DNA from: Tillus elongatus
Taxonomy: Eukaryota; Arthropoda; Insecta; Coleoptera; Cleridae
Assembly: GCA_964006375.1 (NCBI GenBank)
Contig: OZ023270.1
Coordinates: 56,830,036 to 56,894,035, forward strand
DNA: 64,000 nucleotides
Direction: 5' to 3'
The position numbers and the translations under genes are program-made. This document shows positions 1 to 14,479 of the stretch, one piece after another. Below the pieces are notes generated by a model. It was not told where the DNA came from. It was given only the letters and a program-made list of their open reading frames with translations, and searched no databases. Positions within the stretch are counted from its first letter, which is position 1. Every line of letters starts with the position of its first letter.

Positions 1-23
1 ACTGGTAAATTCCAGGCTGGTAA

Positions 24-180
24 GTGAATGCAGACGAGATGAGCGACCTGGCTAGGAAGAATGAGGTCACCCTCATCTTGGTGCCGGGTCACTTGGGGGT
101 TAAAGGCAATGAAGAAGCTGACAGTCTCGCGAAGAGAGGGTCAGCAGAAGACGAGATACGCAGACACGGACGAGCCCTGA
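24..180 (+). pseudogene. RNase H domain remnant of a non-LTR retrotransposon
   Basis: The reading frame contains VPGHLGVKGNEEADSLAKRG, which matches the last conserved block of the RNase H domain (histidine loop, then the final acidic residue in NEEAD) found in R1- and I-type non-LTR retrotransposon polyproteins. Only this C-terminal block is present and nothing upstream is in the window. After about position 190 the frame has no recognisable zinc-knuckle tail. It is a truncated fossil, not a host RNase H gene. Confidence 0.75.
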
Positions 181-1669
181 GGGAGGAAAAAAAAACGGGT
201 ATACATGGAATATCAGTGTTTATAAAAGAGAAAACAATTGACAATTTGTTGGCTGTTTCTACTCAGATTGTTCTCATGTTGACGAAAAATCTCCTAAAAA
301 GTGGAAGAGTTTGTGTTAACTAGTACACAAGCCTTCAGTTGCACACATACTCTTAGATAACAGAACGCACTGCTTAAAAACTTTGCGTGTGAGCAGCAAA
401 GGAAACCCCACAAATGTGGTGAAGAGGACCCTAAAAAGGGGGGAGGTATACGTCCAAAAGAATGAAAGGGGAATGTGTTCTTAAATGGCATTATAGTCTT
501 AGTTTTGTCGACATGTCATAGAGATTTAACTGTGGAAATTCAATAACGAGGAAACCACCATCAAAAACCAAAAGCCATCTTAGATTATAATGCAGACAAG
601 AGTTCATTTGATTTTGCAATCTAGATACTGTCTCGAGTGCCTCAACGCACATATGAATAATAAGTTAGATATTATTTCAATAAGTGACATTATGTACTTC
701 CTAATACGGTAATATTTTTGAAGATAATAACGTGATTTCCGACTAATAACCTTACATATAGCTGGGAAAATAGTTAGTAGTTATTTTATAACTATATAAT
801 CTGTATAAATATTGTTACAAATAACCTGGCACCAGCAAGCTGTTGTACAGGGCCACAGTGTGCACGTTTCCACGTGAAATATCGTAAAACCGTGGCGGCT
901 GCTACAGACAGGATTGACAAATAGTAGAAGATTAAGCAGACAACAGTGTCTGCCATGGCCACAGTGGCTAGGAAGGATAGCAGACACTGGTGTCCGCCCT
1001 GGCGTTAAACCTGTTAAATGGAGCTTGACTTAGCCTTTCCGAAATGGACATTGTGCCTGTTTGACTTCTACCTGCCATTTGTTTTCCAATATCACCAACT
1101 GGAATATCTTCATCAGAACTATCAGATAATGATAGAACTGTACTTGCTTTTAGTTGTGATTACCAGTTCTAGTTTTGGTGTTTATTTTTAGTCCAGAATA
1201 ATCTTTTAGCTACTTTTTGATTTGGATTGTACAGGTAGCACAAAATGCCTAAGAAGGCTATTCAATGTTGTTAAAGTTTTGTATCTGGCATGACTTTAAT
1301 AACTCTTGGTCCAAAGTAGACTATGTATGTCCAGGCTTATGAGTTGAAATGTTGGTAATACATATCTACTTTATACAAATTCATATCTCAGTGGCATAAA
1401 GCTTCAGTGAGTATTCTTAAGTGTTCCAGTATTTCTGTCAATACTTCTGCGGGGTGAGACAACTAGGAAACTCACACTACATTAGACAAACTCTGACCAC
1501 CTGTAACACATCCGAAGCCGGCTATGACCTCATAAACCGATCTCTATAGGTTACCTGACAAACTCGGACTGTTAATGATCGAGTCATTTTTTATTTGAGT
1601 AGGCTTGATGCTGTGTTAACGCTCTAGGTGTATATACGTGCACGCTTTTAATATAAAAGCTAAATACAT
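181..1669. other. AT-rich stretch without recognisable genes
   Basis: Only short open frames without family motifs are present. No RNA gene or clear repeat was recognised. Confidence 0.5.
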
Positions 1670-1826
1670 AATCCAGGGATTATGTTTTCAATCCTGGGTT
1701 CCGAAAATCATCTGATTTGCGGACCCTAGTTGAGACGATCCAATCAAAATGTTCACAGAAATTAAAAGATGGAGAAGGGAAACGAGATTAGCATCACGCT
1801 GATGTAATGAGTCAAGTGGGACACAG
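1670..1826 (+). repeat. Left copy of a ~155-bp diverged direct repeat
   Basis: This segment (with TTCCGAAAATCATCTGATTT near 1699-1718) aligns over its length, with scattered differences, to 5282-5440. The two copies flank the duplicated non-LTR element in the same orientation. They could be two members of an older interspersed repeat or ends of a larger element. Confidence 0.65.
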
Positions 1827-1867
1827 GGACTTTTAAACTTTGGAAACTATAATCAAACCTGGGGCAA

Positions 1868-2590
1868 CATTTTTGGGTGTCACAGAAAGTGTTGAAGATC
1901 TGCTGAGTAAGTTTTCTGACAATGACTATGTGGTTATTACGGCCGGGGCAAATGATTTTGAGGCAAAAAGATATCCCTCTTTTAGAAACATTCTAAGAAA
2001 AATTTAATCTTGTTTGCATACAAACATTGTCATCACATCAACACCTATCACCAAGTCAAATAAACACAATATAAAATTTATCAGGAAATTTAATGCGAAA
2101 TTGGAAGAATTTCTGTTTAGAGTCAATAACATTTTGGAGGGAAAAGCTTGTTTCATTGATGTGAACACTGATGATAGTAAATTGAGTAATTACAGGATAG
2201 CACAGAGAGTGGCTGAACAGATACAGCAGCCGGCAAGAACAGATAAAAACCTTATTTTTATAAAACCTTCAGAACCGTTGGAAGGAAGAGTGGACGATAT
2301 GGGAGGCGAAACACAGGAGGAGAATTTTAAGGAGAGTCGAGAACCTGTTGGGAAGAAAGATTGGTCTTTGAGTTTAGCACGGTTTTCAGAAGATGGAAAT
2401 CGAGAGGGGCAACAAGAAGTTTTGGAAACAACGGTGCCACAGAGTAACACATTATCTGCAGGACATCAGTGTTCTCTTTTTTGAGGGGGAAGAACACAGT
2501 CAGCGACATAGCCTGCAGGGACATGGTACAGAGAGGGAGCAGAGCGATTCTTGCGCGATGTTAAATAGTGGTGTAGGACAAAGCAGTTTA
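1868..2590 (+). pseudogene. Non-LTR element: SGNH/esterase-like N-terminal region
   Basis: A frame broken by a stop at 2005-2007 carries DNDYVVITAGANDFE, followed by a stretch containing TNIVITSTPITKSN. The spacing resembles the G-x-N-D block and following strand of SGNH-fold (PC-esterase-like) domains, which are found upstream of the endonuclease in several CR1/L2-type non-LTR elements. After a frameshift near 2400 a second frame runs into the endonuclease at 2602. The catalytic serine region was not located, so the domain call is moderate. Confidence 0.55.
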
Positions 2591-2601
2591 TTTGTGTATG
2601 A

Positions 2602-3473
2602 TTTCACTTTAATACATCAAAATGTGCAGGGACTGAACACTGTAGTGGATGATTTGAATGTGCTTCTTGGGGTTTTTGATAGTGATGTGTTGTGTTTTAC
2701 CATACACTGGTTTAGGAAGAGTGAGATTGGTGTGGTGTCTGTTGATGGTTTTGTCCTTGCGTCCTCTTTTTGTAGGGATGTTAGCATGAGAGGTAGTTCC
2801 TGCATCTTTTTAAACATCGTGAACTTGTTGTCGTGAAGGAAAAGAGTAAAGAGCTGATACTGGAATGTAGTGCAGTTGAAATAATAGACAGTAATGTTAT
2901 AATAGTGAATATTTATAGACCTGGAAAAGATATTGCCGAATTTTTTGTTAGATTTCAGGAGATACTTAAAAGTGTTTTGATTAAGAAAAGGTCTTTGATT
3001 TTGTTATGTGGTGATTTCAATCTGAACCTGAAAGACAGTAAATCAGCACCTGTGAAATATTTTCTTAACATTTTGGGTGCAGCAGGATTGAGAGCTGCTA
3101 TCACTGAACCTACAAGAATAAATAGGACATCAGAAACACTTATAGATAACATATTCACAAACGAGCTATTTTTAATTTGAAGGGTAGAGAAAGTTGCAAG
3201 GGAGTGTTTAAAAGTAATTGTATACTTACCTTTGCTTCTCTGTATGTGCCTGAATGTTTGTGTTTTGTGAAAAAATATTATGAGTTTTTTGTAGGTAGCG
3301 AATTAATTTATTCACACAACACAAGGGGCACTGTAAGACCTTACCTTTGTCAGCCACAAACACGGCTATCTAAAGTACAAAAAAGTGTAAAAAATCAATT
3401 GATAGTGTTTTTCAATCATTTACCTCATAGTCTAAAAGATCTGAGTGAAAATAAATTCAGATTGAAAATGTAA
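2602..3473 (+). pseudogene. Non-LTR retrotransposon copy 1: endonuclease plus C-terminal tail, RT deleted
   Basis: The first frame carries [19 protein letters not shown], the N-terminal strand of an EEP (apurinic-type) endonuclease. A second frame at 2833-3179 carries the later EEP blocks, including LCGDFNLNL and a C-terminal LIDNIFTN. The next frame (3177-3473) carries only the extreme C-terminus of the RT polyprotein (YSHNTRG... and LIVFFNHLPHSLKDL). The whole RT domain is missing, so this is an internally deleted, non-coding element with three frames. It is almost identical to 3751-4622 with a 1149-bp period. Confidence 0.8.
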
Positions 3474-3638
3474 TCGATTTTAATTGAAAAAGAATTGTAT
3501 AGCATAGACGAATTTTACGGAATTGATTTTTAGGGAGTATAATTGTGAAGTACAGGTTGTGTTTTGACTTTTGGCTGATAATTTTGTACATTGCCTGTGA
3601 GCTTTGCCTCCTGTATCTTGTTTTTTTATAGACTTGAC

Positions 3639-4622
<984 letters not shown>

Positions 4623-4787
4623 TCGATTTTAATTGAAAAAGAATTGTATAGCATAGACGAATTTTACGGAATTGATTTTTAGGGAGTATAATTGTGAAGT
4701 ACAGGTTGTGTTTTGACTTTTGGCTGATAATTTTGTACATTGCCTGTGAGCTTTGCCTCCTGTATCTTGTTTTTTTATAGACTTGAC

Positions 4788-5263
<476 letters not shown>

Positions 5264-5281
5264 ATACAAAATATAAATACA

Positions 5282-5440
5282 AAACCCTGGAATTAGGTTT
5301 TCGATCCCGGGTTCTGAAAATCATCTGATTTACAGACGCTAGTTGAGGCAATCCGATCAAATCATTCATAGAAATTTCATGATGTAGAAGAGAAATGGAG
5401 TTAACATCACAGTAATCTAATGAGTCGAAGTGGGAATTGC
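5282..5440 (+). repeat. Right copy of the ~155-bp diverged direct repeat
   Basis: It matches 1670-1826 in the same orientation; the shared core includes GAAAATCATCTGATTT and CTAGTTGAG. It lies just downstream of the (TTA)n tail. Confidence 0.65.
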
Positions 5441-7261
5441 TTATTAAGTAAGAGAATGCTTTGTGATTAGAATTACATGTTTTTATTACATAATTTTGGT
5501 TAAAAGTACGTGCCTAAAGTCAATTAGACATTTCAGCTATTTTGAGATATTGTTAAAAAATGTCAATGAAGTCAACCAATACTTATCATGTACTTCAATT
5601 GTCAATTGGTAATAATGGTTAATTTAGTAGGCAAAGCTAGAAACCTGTGGTATGTACTGATAATAATAGTTTAGTGTGATTAGGTTCACTGAAATACATA
5701 ATAAAAAATAAAAAATCACAAAACATTTAAAAAAAGAACTATAATATAATTGTATAACAGAAAATATCACTTGATTTGAATTTAAAGGAAATCTAAACAT
5801 AAAATTAAATCAAAGCATTTTTAAAGACCCATACTACTAAAATTGCATTTTGATTTATAATTTAATTTAGTTAAAAAACAGATGACCCTATATTTAGATT
5901 CACACAATACATTTTGAGACTGTCAGTCTACATTTAGTCATTTATTAATAAATTAGCAACTAAATCATAATTAATATGGAATCAGATACACATTTCAAAC
6001 CTCCAAATTAAGATTGGAAGTAATATTTTGACAATTTTTGCACAACATTCCACTTTCTCTTAAAAATACATGTTTTACCATTAGAATAAATTATCTACAT
6101 ACAAAATCCTAAAATAAAAAATCAAATGTACAACACATAATAAGAATATCATGAGAAATCTAAACACACAATCTAATCTGCACTTAAACTTCAACAGTTT
6201 TAATTAAGCAAATCTAGTTACTAATGTAAATTAAGTGATGTGATTTAGTTTACAATAATCAAAGTTTCATTTTTCATTTAAGTTAAAATATAAAGTAAAA
6301 TGCAAGCAAAATAGTTTTTGTTTAACCTAGCTTAGTTACCAATTGATGAAAAATAAATAAATTTTGTACAGTAATAAATAAAAAATAAATAAAAATGAAT
6401 AAAGCGATGCAATGAAAAGAAATGCTAAACAATGTGATGCTTTCATTTACTGGTAGGTAAATTGTTTCTATACTATTTATTGATTTTAATGGAAGCCTAA
6501 TTTTGATTCAATTCTAAATGTATACATACATAATATGAAAAATAAATTACCTAAAATTAAAAAAAAAAGTCTAATAAGAGAGCAAATATCACTTGTTTTA
6601 TTTCTTAATAAAACACCAACAGAAAGTGAAACTTTTGAGTTGAGAATTATTTTGTAAAAAACATCGAAATATATTTAAAATAAATACTCAAGACTTGAAA
6701 TGTTTTACTTTTTGCATTAAATGATGTACAATTTTTTGGCGTCAAGTTCAAGTCGGAAAATTTTAAAATTGTTATAAAAAATTATAATTTGTAATCAGAT
6801 GTATCTAAGGGTTGTTCGATATTACAGTAAAATCTTGAAGCGATGAGTTTCGCTTTTCATGTGTATCCTGTATTATCAGATATACAAAGCGTTCACTTAA
6901 ATTTATACTGAAAATTTGCCATGAAATGCAAACCGTATTGCTTTTATTGTATACTTCATTTAAAGGGTGTTTACTTCCTTGCTTTGAGAACTGTCACTTG
7001 CTAGTTATGTCCACTCACAGTTGAAGTACTGTCATGTGTGGTGTTCAAAAACAAAATGTTTTTCATTATTTTTTAGTAGGGTAGTTTACCATTTTAAATG
7101 CACTATTTTGAAAAAAAAAAAATTGTCATGTGCCCAGATTCATCTGCCAAAACAGTTAAATGTTTGCAGTGTTGATAGATTTAAATGACTTTTACTATAC
7201 GGGAGAAGACTTTACACCTAACTTAGTTAACAGCTATTTTCAGCATGACATATAAATCGGA
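5441..7261. other. Very AT-rich stretch, no gene seen
   Basis: No frame with a recognisable motif, no RNA gene and no clear tandem structure were seen. Confidence 0.55.
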
Positions 7262-8885
7262 AAAGTATAGTTATTATGTCCCCTGTGGGTCCGGGGACTA
7301 ACTAAAAGAATAGACCCAAGGTAACTCCTGCCTGTCGTAAAAGACGATTAATTGGAATCAAACACTGGCGGCGGTCTTGTCCATGTGGGCCTGGAGAGAG
7401 GCGGATATCTCTGGGGAGTGATGTACACCCGGATTTTGAGGCCTCCACTCTGGGCTTAGAAATGGATGGTTGCCCGCGCTTGGTTGTTTCTCGTGAGCGT
7501 GGTTCCGGAAGGGTGCCGCCTTGGGTTGAGTGCTGGCGGGTTCCGTGTGTCTAGACGACCCGGAGGGGGTTGACAACTCTGATGAGTGGTAAACACCCGG
7601 AGTTTGGGGCCCCCACTGTGTGCTTCGGAACGGACGGAAGGCCTCACTTGTGCGATGCTCGGGAGCGGGGCTCGATGGGATGTCGCCTTGAGTCTAGCAC
7701 TGGTGGGTGTCGGGTCTAGACGAACCCGAAGGAGAGCTGAGAGCTTTAGGGGTGGAATAAAACTAAGGGTTGAGGCCTCTTCTGTGAGCTTCGAAACGGA
7801 CAAACGACCTCACTTGGATGCTGCTCGGATGCAGGACTTCATGATACTGCACCGAGTCAAACACTGACGGATGTCTGGTCCAGACGAACTCGGAGAGAGG
7901 TTATCTCTCTTTGAGCTTTGAGACGAGCAAGCGACTTCGCTCAGATGGCAGTACATCTGTCAAACAAAGTTTCACCTCGCAGGTGTCGTCTCCTGTCGGA
8001 AGCTCGATTTGTTGGGTGAAATTTAAGCTAACGCTGGCAGGTGTTGGACCTGGACGAACCCGGAGGTGGCTGGGGTCTATAGAGGTGGATAACACCTGGA
8101 GACTTGGGCCTACTCTGTGAGCATCGATACAGGCTAACTACCCTGCCTGGATGCTGCTCGAGGGCGGGACTTCATGATACCGCCTCGAGTCAATGAAACA
8201 CTGGCGGGGGTATGGTGCAGGTGAGGCAGACATTTCTGGGGAGTGATATGCACCCGGAGTTTGGCCCCTCCACTGTGGCCTCAGAGACTGACAATTGGCC
8301 TCGCTTGGTTGTTACTCGGGAGCGGGGTTCTAGATGATACCGCCCTGGATTGATCCCTGGCGTGTGTCGTGTGTCCAGACATCCCGGAGGGCTCTGATCT
8401 CTGATGAGTGGTAAACACCCGGAGTTTGGAACCCATACTGTGTGCTACGAAACGGGCGGACGGCCTCGCTGGGGTGATGCTCGGGAGCGGGACTCGATGG
8501 GATGTTGCCTTGAGTCTTAACACTGTTAGGTGTCAGGTTTGGAAGAGCCTGAGGGGAGCTGAGATTTCTAGGGGTGGATTACAACTGGAAATTAGATGCT
8601 GCTCGAGAGCGGGACTTCATGATACCGCCTGGAGGCAAACACTGAAGGAGGTCGGGTCCAGACGAACTCGGAGAGAGGTTATCTCTCTTTGAGCTTCGAA
8701 ACAGGCAAGCGACTTTACTCAGATGGCAGTACACCTGCCAAACAAACTCTCACCCTCAAGAAAAGCTCGACTCCGTCAGGGAGCTGGAATTGATGGGTGA
8801 AATCTAAATAATTAGACGTGAGCCACAATAGACCTAAGGTCGCGGTGGAGGGACTGAAATAGCCCACTCACAATAAAATCTAATC
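7262..8885 (+). mobile_element. Non-autonomous R1-like retroelement with repeated GC-rich body
   Basis: A GC-rich island in AT-rich DNA. It starts near a GTCCCCTGTGGGTCCGGGG block and ends with a tail at 8745-8885. That tail (GGGTGAAAT..., ACAATAGACCTAAGGTCG, CCCACTCAC) aligns with the 3' end of the R1-like coding copy at 15125-15540. Between the ends there is no polyprotein coding, only a ~165-bp repeat. The simplest reading is a non-autonomous derivative that keeps the 5' and 3' ends of an R1-type element. Open frames in the body run on both strands and reflect high GC, not genes. Confidence 0.6.
7361..8760 (+). repeat. ~165-bp tandem repeat, about eight diverged units
   Basis: A landmark of the type AACACTGGCGGG...GACGAACCCGGAG recurs near 7361, 7529, 7696, 7860, 8030, 8197, 8353, 8519 and 8638. 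Spacings are 168, 167, 164, 170, 167, 156, 166 and 119 bp. Units share CACCCGGAGTTTGG and CGGGACTTCATGATACCGCC in order. Such repeats are typical of retroelement 5' regions. Confidence 0.8.
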
Positions 8886-9733
8886 TAAATAGTTATTCTA
8901 TTAGTTACTTATTATATACAAAAGTCTTCTGTAGACTTTTGCTGTTAAATTATATAGTCACTTTTTAGCAATGGTGAGTTAATTATCATTTAAAGTTTTT
9001 TAATCTGGCAACCTAGCACTCATCAAGAATTATTAGTCAATCATGTTTCGTGTTATGACCTTGTCATAGCCAGCTTTCAGTACAAATTTTAATGAATGCT
9101 CTATAATTGAAACAAGTCAAAAAATGCCATACTATAAAAAAATTAAAAGCAAGTGGTTTAAGCGGCAGAGAACATAATGGTTCTGTATGGTATATTGATA
9201 AATTACAGCAAAGTGTATAATATATTATAAGTTCTAGTTTTTCTCTCTCGAATGTCCTCAAATAATTGCAAATCAGTATCACTTGTCTTACAGTCTTATA
9301 CACCTTCCAACATACAGGGTTGAGTGATATTTAATGTCTCAATACAGTGATCTCTATGATACTTACAAGATAAGCTAAATTGGACAAAATTTGTGTATTA
9401 GAGCCTAATAGTTTAATAAAATTAGATTTAGAAACATTTTTAGTGATCCCTCAAATATTCAAAAAAAAAACTGTACTTTAAGTCCTGTCATTGAGGGTTA
9501 TTCTAGTATTAGCGGATAACTTTTGACCACTGGAAAGAAAGACGAACTTCGTACCACTTCGCAACTGCTTGAGCGAGCACAGTGCCTCCAACTGAACATG
9601 ATAGATGGCAGTATAGGCGTGTACCATGGACGTTTCCGCTTAACTGTGTACATGTGATGTCTATTAGTATCGCTAGAAGGTTTTGGCAATAAAATCGCGC
9701 GTGTTTACACTTGCAAACTTAGTTGTAAAACTA
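8886..9733. other. AT-rich stretch without recognisable genes
   Basis: Nothing with family motifs was seen on either strand. Confidence 0.5.
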
Positions 9734-10072
9734 TGATTTTTGGAAAATTTGTTGGTAATTTTTTTTTCTACTTTAACGTCGGCCTATTTCTGCGACTATG
9801 GTCAATCACCGATGCCAGGGAGCAGTTTCACCTCACTATCCTGGTAATTTTGCTGAACCCCTGCTTTTCTGTAAGGGGGGTAGGGATCTTTAACATGCCC
9901 AACATGGCATGGACATGGGACGGATGGCTTTACGCCCCCTCCTAATGGTGGATCGTGCAGACATTCAAATTGCTCAAACACACTGTCACAACCTCCGTTG
10001 ATGTTAATTTTACATGCAGTATGTACTGAAAAAGCGAAAGAGGAACCCAGTACCCTTCAGTTCAGAAGCACA
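9734..10072 (+). repeat. Short interspersed repeat, copy A
   Basis: It aligns over about 340 bp with 56326-56664 in the same orientation. Shared blocks include TTTAACGTCG, CAATCACCG, GGCTTTACGCCCCCTC and CAGTACCCTTC/CAGTACTCTTC. The copies are diverged and no polymerase III boxes were recognised, so SINE versus MITE is undecided. Confidence 0.65.
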
Positions 10073-10330
10073 TTTTCTTACCCCTGGACCACCGAGGCCC
10101 CTTATGTTGGTAATTGTATTTATTGTTGTTAAATATGTATATAGGAGCATGGCATTTGTAAATTCCCGAGAATTTACACAAGTTTAGTTGCCCAAAATTA
10201 GGAAACAAAATGTTGCCATACAGTTGCCCATGGGCCAAAGTAGTCCAATGATTTAATTTAATTAAACATTGAAAAAACTTAATATGATTGTATTATTTCT
10301 CAGGCAACGGCACAAACTGCAGCACTTGTA

Positions 10331-11760
10331 ATGCCATCAAAATGTGGTAGAAAGCCTGGCAGTTGTCAGTGTAATAACTACGCCAAGGAGTGGGATGAAT
10401 GCGTGGCTACAGTAAACTCAAAAGTACTCACTCAACAAGCTGCCTTGGAGAAATACAGAATACCTAGCAGTCACATAAAAAATAAAGTGGCTCAGAAATA
10501 TTGCAGCAAATCTGGTAGATCAACAACTCGAAGCATCATTTTTTGCTCATAGAACGGCGCTTTCGGATAGTGGCTTTCCACTAAGAGACTATGACCATAA
10601 AATGATTATCAGAAATTATCTCGAGTGACAACGTGGGATTGTACAACAATTTCAAACCAACGTTCCAGTTGGCACGAAGAGAAACAGAAAACATTCCTTC
10701 AGAAAATATGTAAATTTATTATAAAACAAAGCTCAATCCCGTAAGAAATACTGTTATATGTAAATGAGGAATCAAATATACAGAGACCATAATCAACACA
10801 AAGAAAGTGAGTTTCACTGTCATATTTTGTGGCGATGCTGCAGGAGAAGCCATTCTACTTTTTGTCATTTATAAATCCAAACATCTTTGGTGGACCGAAA
10901 ATGGCCCCGAAGGTGTTCATTATAACTGGACAGATACTGTGACTGGAGGATTGGTTCCCAAGTCATCCTGTTTCCGATTCTTAGGGAAAAAATTACAGGA
11001 AAGTATTAAATAGAGACAATCTTTCATCACCTAAAATCAAAAGCCTCACCAGTGTAAGAAGCACAACAGCAGCTTAATATGCTTGCCTCCCAATGCGACA
11101 CATATCCTCCGTCTATGGTTGTTGCTTATTTTCTCCCATTAAAATTAAAAATGGGGACAACTATTATTAGACTGGAAAAGTAGCCAGATTGGGAGAAAGA
11201 TGCCAACAATACCCAAAGAAGTTTCCTTGTTTGTTGAAATAAGCTCTGAATGCTTTTAACTGAAACCAAAGAAAACTTTAGAGATATTTCTTGTTAACAA
11301 AGAAGACCCATTAGGTAGATTACCAAGACAGGATGACATTGTCAATATTGAATTTATCTGGAACTCTTTCATACAAAAGTTATAACAATCTTATATTGAA
11401 AGCTGCCAAGAAAAAACTGATTTTGCAGAAGCACGACCATCCAATTGCAACAATGTAAAACTGGAAAGCTAAAGAAAGTGATAAAAAAACTATCGCAACA
11501 CACTGTCTCTTCATCAAGTTGATGTGAACTGATGGTGGATCTCGCTTTTTTCACTGAAGACTATCTCAGATGACTGTGAGGATGAGGTCTCACTAGCAAT
11601 GTTGCTCAATAATCAGACCTATCACAGTGCTGGACAAAACACCTCAAAAGGAGATCCCACAGTCCAGAGATGCAAAGGACATCGAAGAAGATGAGGACTC
11701 ACCTGTCCTTGTTAAAGAGATTCTGCTTCCAAATAGCATTGAAGACAAGCGAGACTGACC
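10331..11760 (+). pseudogene. pogo/Tigger-type transposase remnant, copy 1
   Basis: The first frame (10331-10552) encodes a helix-turn-helix of pogo/pipsqueak type (QQAALEKYRIPSSHIKNKVA). In another frame at about 10553-10700 follows GFPLRDYDHKMIIRNYLE, matching the DNA-binding linker of insect pogo-like transposases. The frame at 10807-11013 has FCGDAAGEAILLFVIYKSK and WTENGPEGVHYN, typical of the DDE_1 catalytic domain. Later blocks to about 11760 (EEDEDSPVLVKEI) look like the acidic C-terminus. Stops and frameshifts throughout make it inactive. It is not a second exon of the BTB gene, since it is on the other strand. Confidence 0.7.
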
Positions 11761-14400
11761 TGTTCTTCAAGAAAAGTTATCACAAACTGAGCTTGCTGGA
11801 TACACCAAAAATTGGTCAAAATTCACCTGCTCTTTAGGAGGAAAAGTTGCATGTATCTACTGTATTGCATGTGCCGCTTTCAATCATGTGATAAGACACC
11901 TGTAGCCAAGCAGTTGGCCATGACGCTATGGCCAATTAGCCGTCAACCGTTGTGTTCGACTGAAATCAAATGTAACGTTCTCGTGTTTGTGGGTTCTTTA
12001 TAGTGCAGTACGCAGCAACAGAATTTGTGTACGGTATAATAATAAGTGTCTCTTAGTGACCTAAAGTTAAAGGTAACTATAACTAGATTATTTTAAATAA
12101 TTATTTATTTCAAATGGTAAATGGTACATGGTTCGTAAGACATACTTATATTATTCTCTATATCTAACTTTAATTTCAATTGTGAAGTTTACTTTAAACT
12201 TAGATGGGTGGCATAGTAGAAATCGAAGGAGATAGCTTTAAGTGTTTGTTATGTAGTTTAAATTTAATTATAGTTTACCTACAATAACTTTTCAATCATG
12301 TTTTTATTAGAAGATTCTTCCAAACTGATATTATGCCATAGCATATAATCAAGTTTTTATCTAAAAAAAGTGCAAGAACCTAAAAGCATGTTCTAGACCA
12401 CAATCTCCCAGCTCCTACAGAGAGTTACTTATACACAAAAGCCTTCTTATGATTACTTTTCAACCCGCCAGATGATGCATTAGCACATGATAGTTAAAAA
12501 TTGATTTATTTTTACAAAGAACATCTGAATATCAAAGTATCTCTATCTTAGGGTTAAGGACATTGGTCTAAAACAGAAAAAAAAAAGATTAATGCACTTA
12601 AAAACAAAGAACCACAGAGTGATTTGTGAAAAATATTTGTATTTTTGCCCAAGTCAATCTGTACCAGCAGTACTTTTTTAAGGCAGCACCTTACTAAAAC
12701 ATGCTTTAATAAAACACATTACAAAACCAGTAAGTAAAATAGTTTACTTGGTCCAAGAATTAAGACAAGTAACAAGCCAGTGACAAACTTCATATTACAC
12801 GTTAAAAAGTTATAGCAAAAAAAAATGTGAAATTTAGTTTTGTGCAGGATATTTCAAGAAACTGTTAAATCTATTTTAAATCTGCTTTGGTCAAATTATT
12901 AGGAATTTTACACACAACTTGGTCTAATCTCACTGACTTTGTATCTCATATAGTTTCCAAAATCACTGTAGTGAGACATTAAGCATTGCTTAATTAAACA
13001 TTTTTTACAAAATAATTATCACATAATAATGTTGGTGTTAAGCGACATCACAACACAGAAGAAACCTTGTGGCAGCTCTTAAAATTAAATACCAACACAA
13101 AATGAAAATTCAATAAAATAATACTTGTAAGTAAAGATCTTAATCGACTAGTTTTGTTTCCATTTAAAAAATGAGTATCAGAAATTATTAAAGTAAATCT
13201 CAAGATCTAAATTTACTTTTTATCTTTAAAAACGTTAATATCTAAGTCCATGTTCTATTTATTTTTCTTCTAACATTTGTTCATCTTAATTCTTATAAGA
13301 AGACTATATTATTGGTTTCTCCCTAAATGTTTACTTCTAATTGAAAATAAAACAATAACTCCAAGAAAAATCTTTTTGGCTAAATAAGTAAGTCACATAT
13401 GCATTAAATACTGACAAACTTCAAATTAAGATGGCAAAAGTATAAAAATACAAGGTGGTTTTAAGTATAGGTAATGAAATAACACACAAAATTTAAAAAG
13501 TGATAGATTTGAATCTAATAGTATAATACGATGGGTAATATCGTACAGTGCATAATACCGTACACAATATTTTTCTAGAAAAGCACTGTATACAGCACTG
13601 AAAATAGTTAAAAATAAGAGAATATATTTTGAGCTTGTCGAATCAGTTTTATGGTTTAACGCTTACAGAATTAAGACAGAACATTCATACCAAGTTCTAT
13701 TACAGAGATATACTGTCAGTTCTAGACAGTCACTTGATCTGGTTAGCTAAGGTACCAGCAATGCTCTCTTCAAGAAAGTGAAATCTGAAGAAAAATCTCT
13801 TCATCTATTTAGTCAGTTGCACCACCAAGACAGACCAATGGCCCAATTACATGAATCTTAGGAATATGATACACAAATACACATATGACATCTGAGGCAG
13901 CTCTTTAAGGCAATGAAGAAAAGGTAGTGCAGTAGTCTGAAAAATTGTCAGTTAAGACCTTGTTAACATAAAGAAGTTAGTTTTGGAAATGGGAAGGAGA
14001 AAAGTATCAGTTTTAGATGTGTGCGAACAGGATAAAGGAACACGAAAAACAGTTGACTCAACACTACTGGAGAATCTGCATCTCCATAAATGAGGCCGTA
14101 TAAAAAAATAGGGGAAGTATATATTATGATCGAGAGCCAGGAAGTGGAAGTGTAAGAGTTCACTCTCGGCAGTACCTCTTAACAGATACTAATAGTCCTG
14201 AAAGTATACTAAGAATTTGAGGAACCTGTGTTGTACTGACTCCAATAGTTCAAGATGACATGATATGAAAAACTGGCATATTGTAATTTGGATCGAACTA
14301 ATAAGTTGTTCTTTCTTATGATGAAATCTAAAGAATTTAATACATGATGTTCAAATGTTCGCTATATGGCGCTTGAAACACGAGTTTTGGATCATAAGTT
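11761..14400. other. AT-rich stretch without recognisable genes
   Basis: The only structure noticed is a ~60-bp segment at 13620-13680 that recurs in diverged form at 15686-15745 (shared AATCAGTTTTAT and TACAGAA core). Confidence 0.5.
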
Positions 14401-14479
14401 ACACCTTAGGCCCTGGTGCTCATGACAAGTGTTAGGTTTATGTTATTAACAGTATACACAGACTGTAGAAAGTTCATTT

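Noticed and set aside
781..987. 68-codon minus-strand frame
   Set aside because: No recognisable domain, and stop-free length expected by chance.
7358..8692. Several GC-rich open frames on both strands
   Set aside because: They overlap on opposite strands and follow the ~165-bp repeat; no protein family motif is present.
10331..10552. A pipsqueak/pogo-type HTH frame that might be an alternative exon of the BTB gene
   Set aside because: It is on the opposite strand, and downstream frames show pogo transposase motifs (AAGEAILLFVIYKSK, WTENGPEGVHYN).
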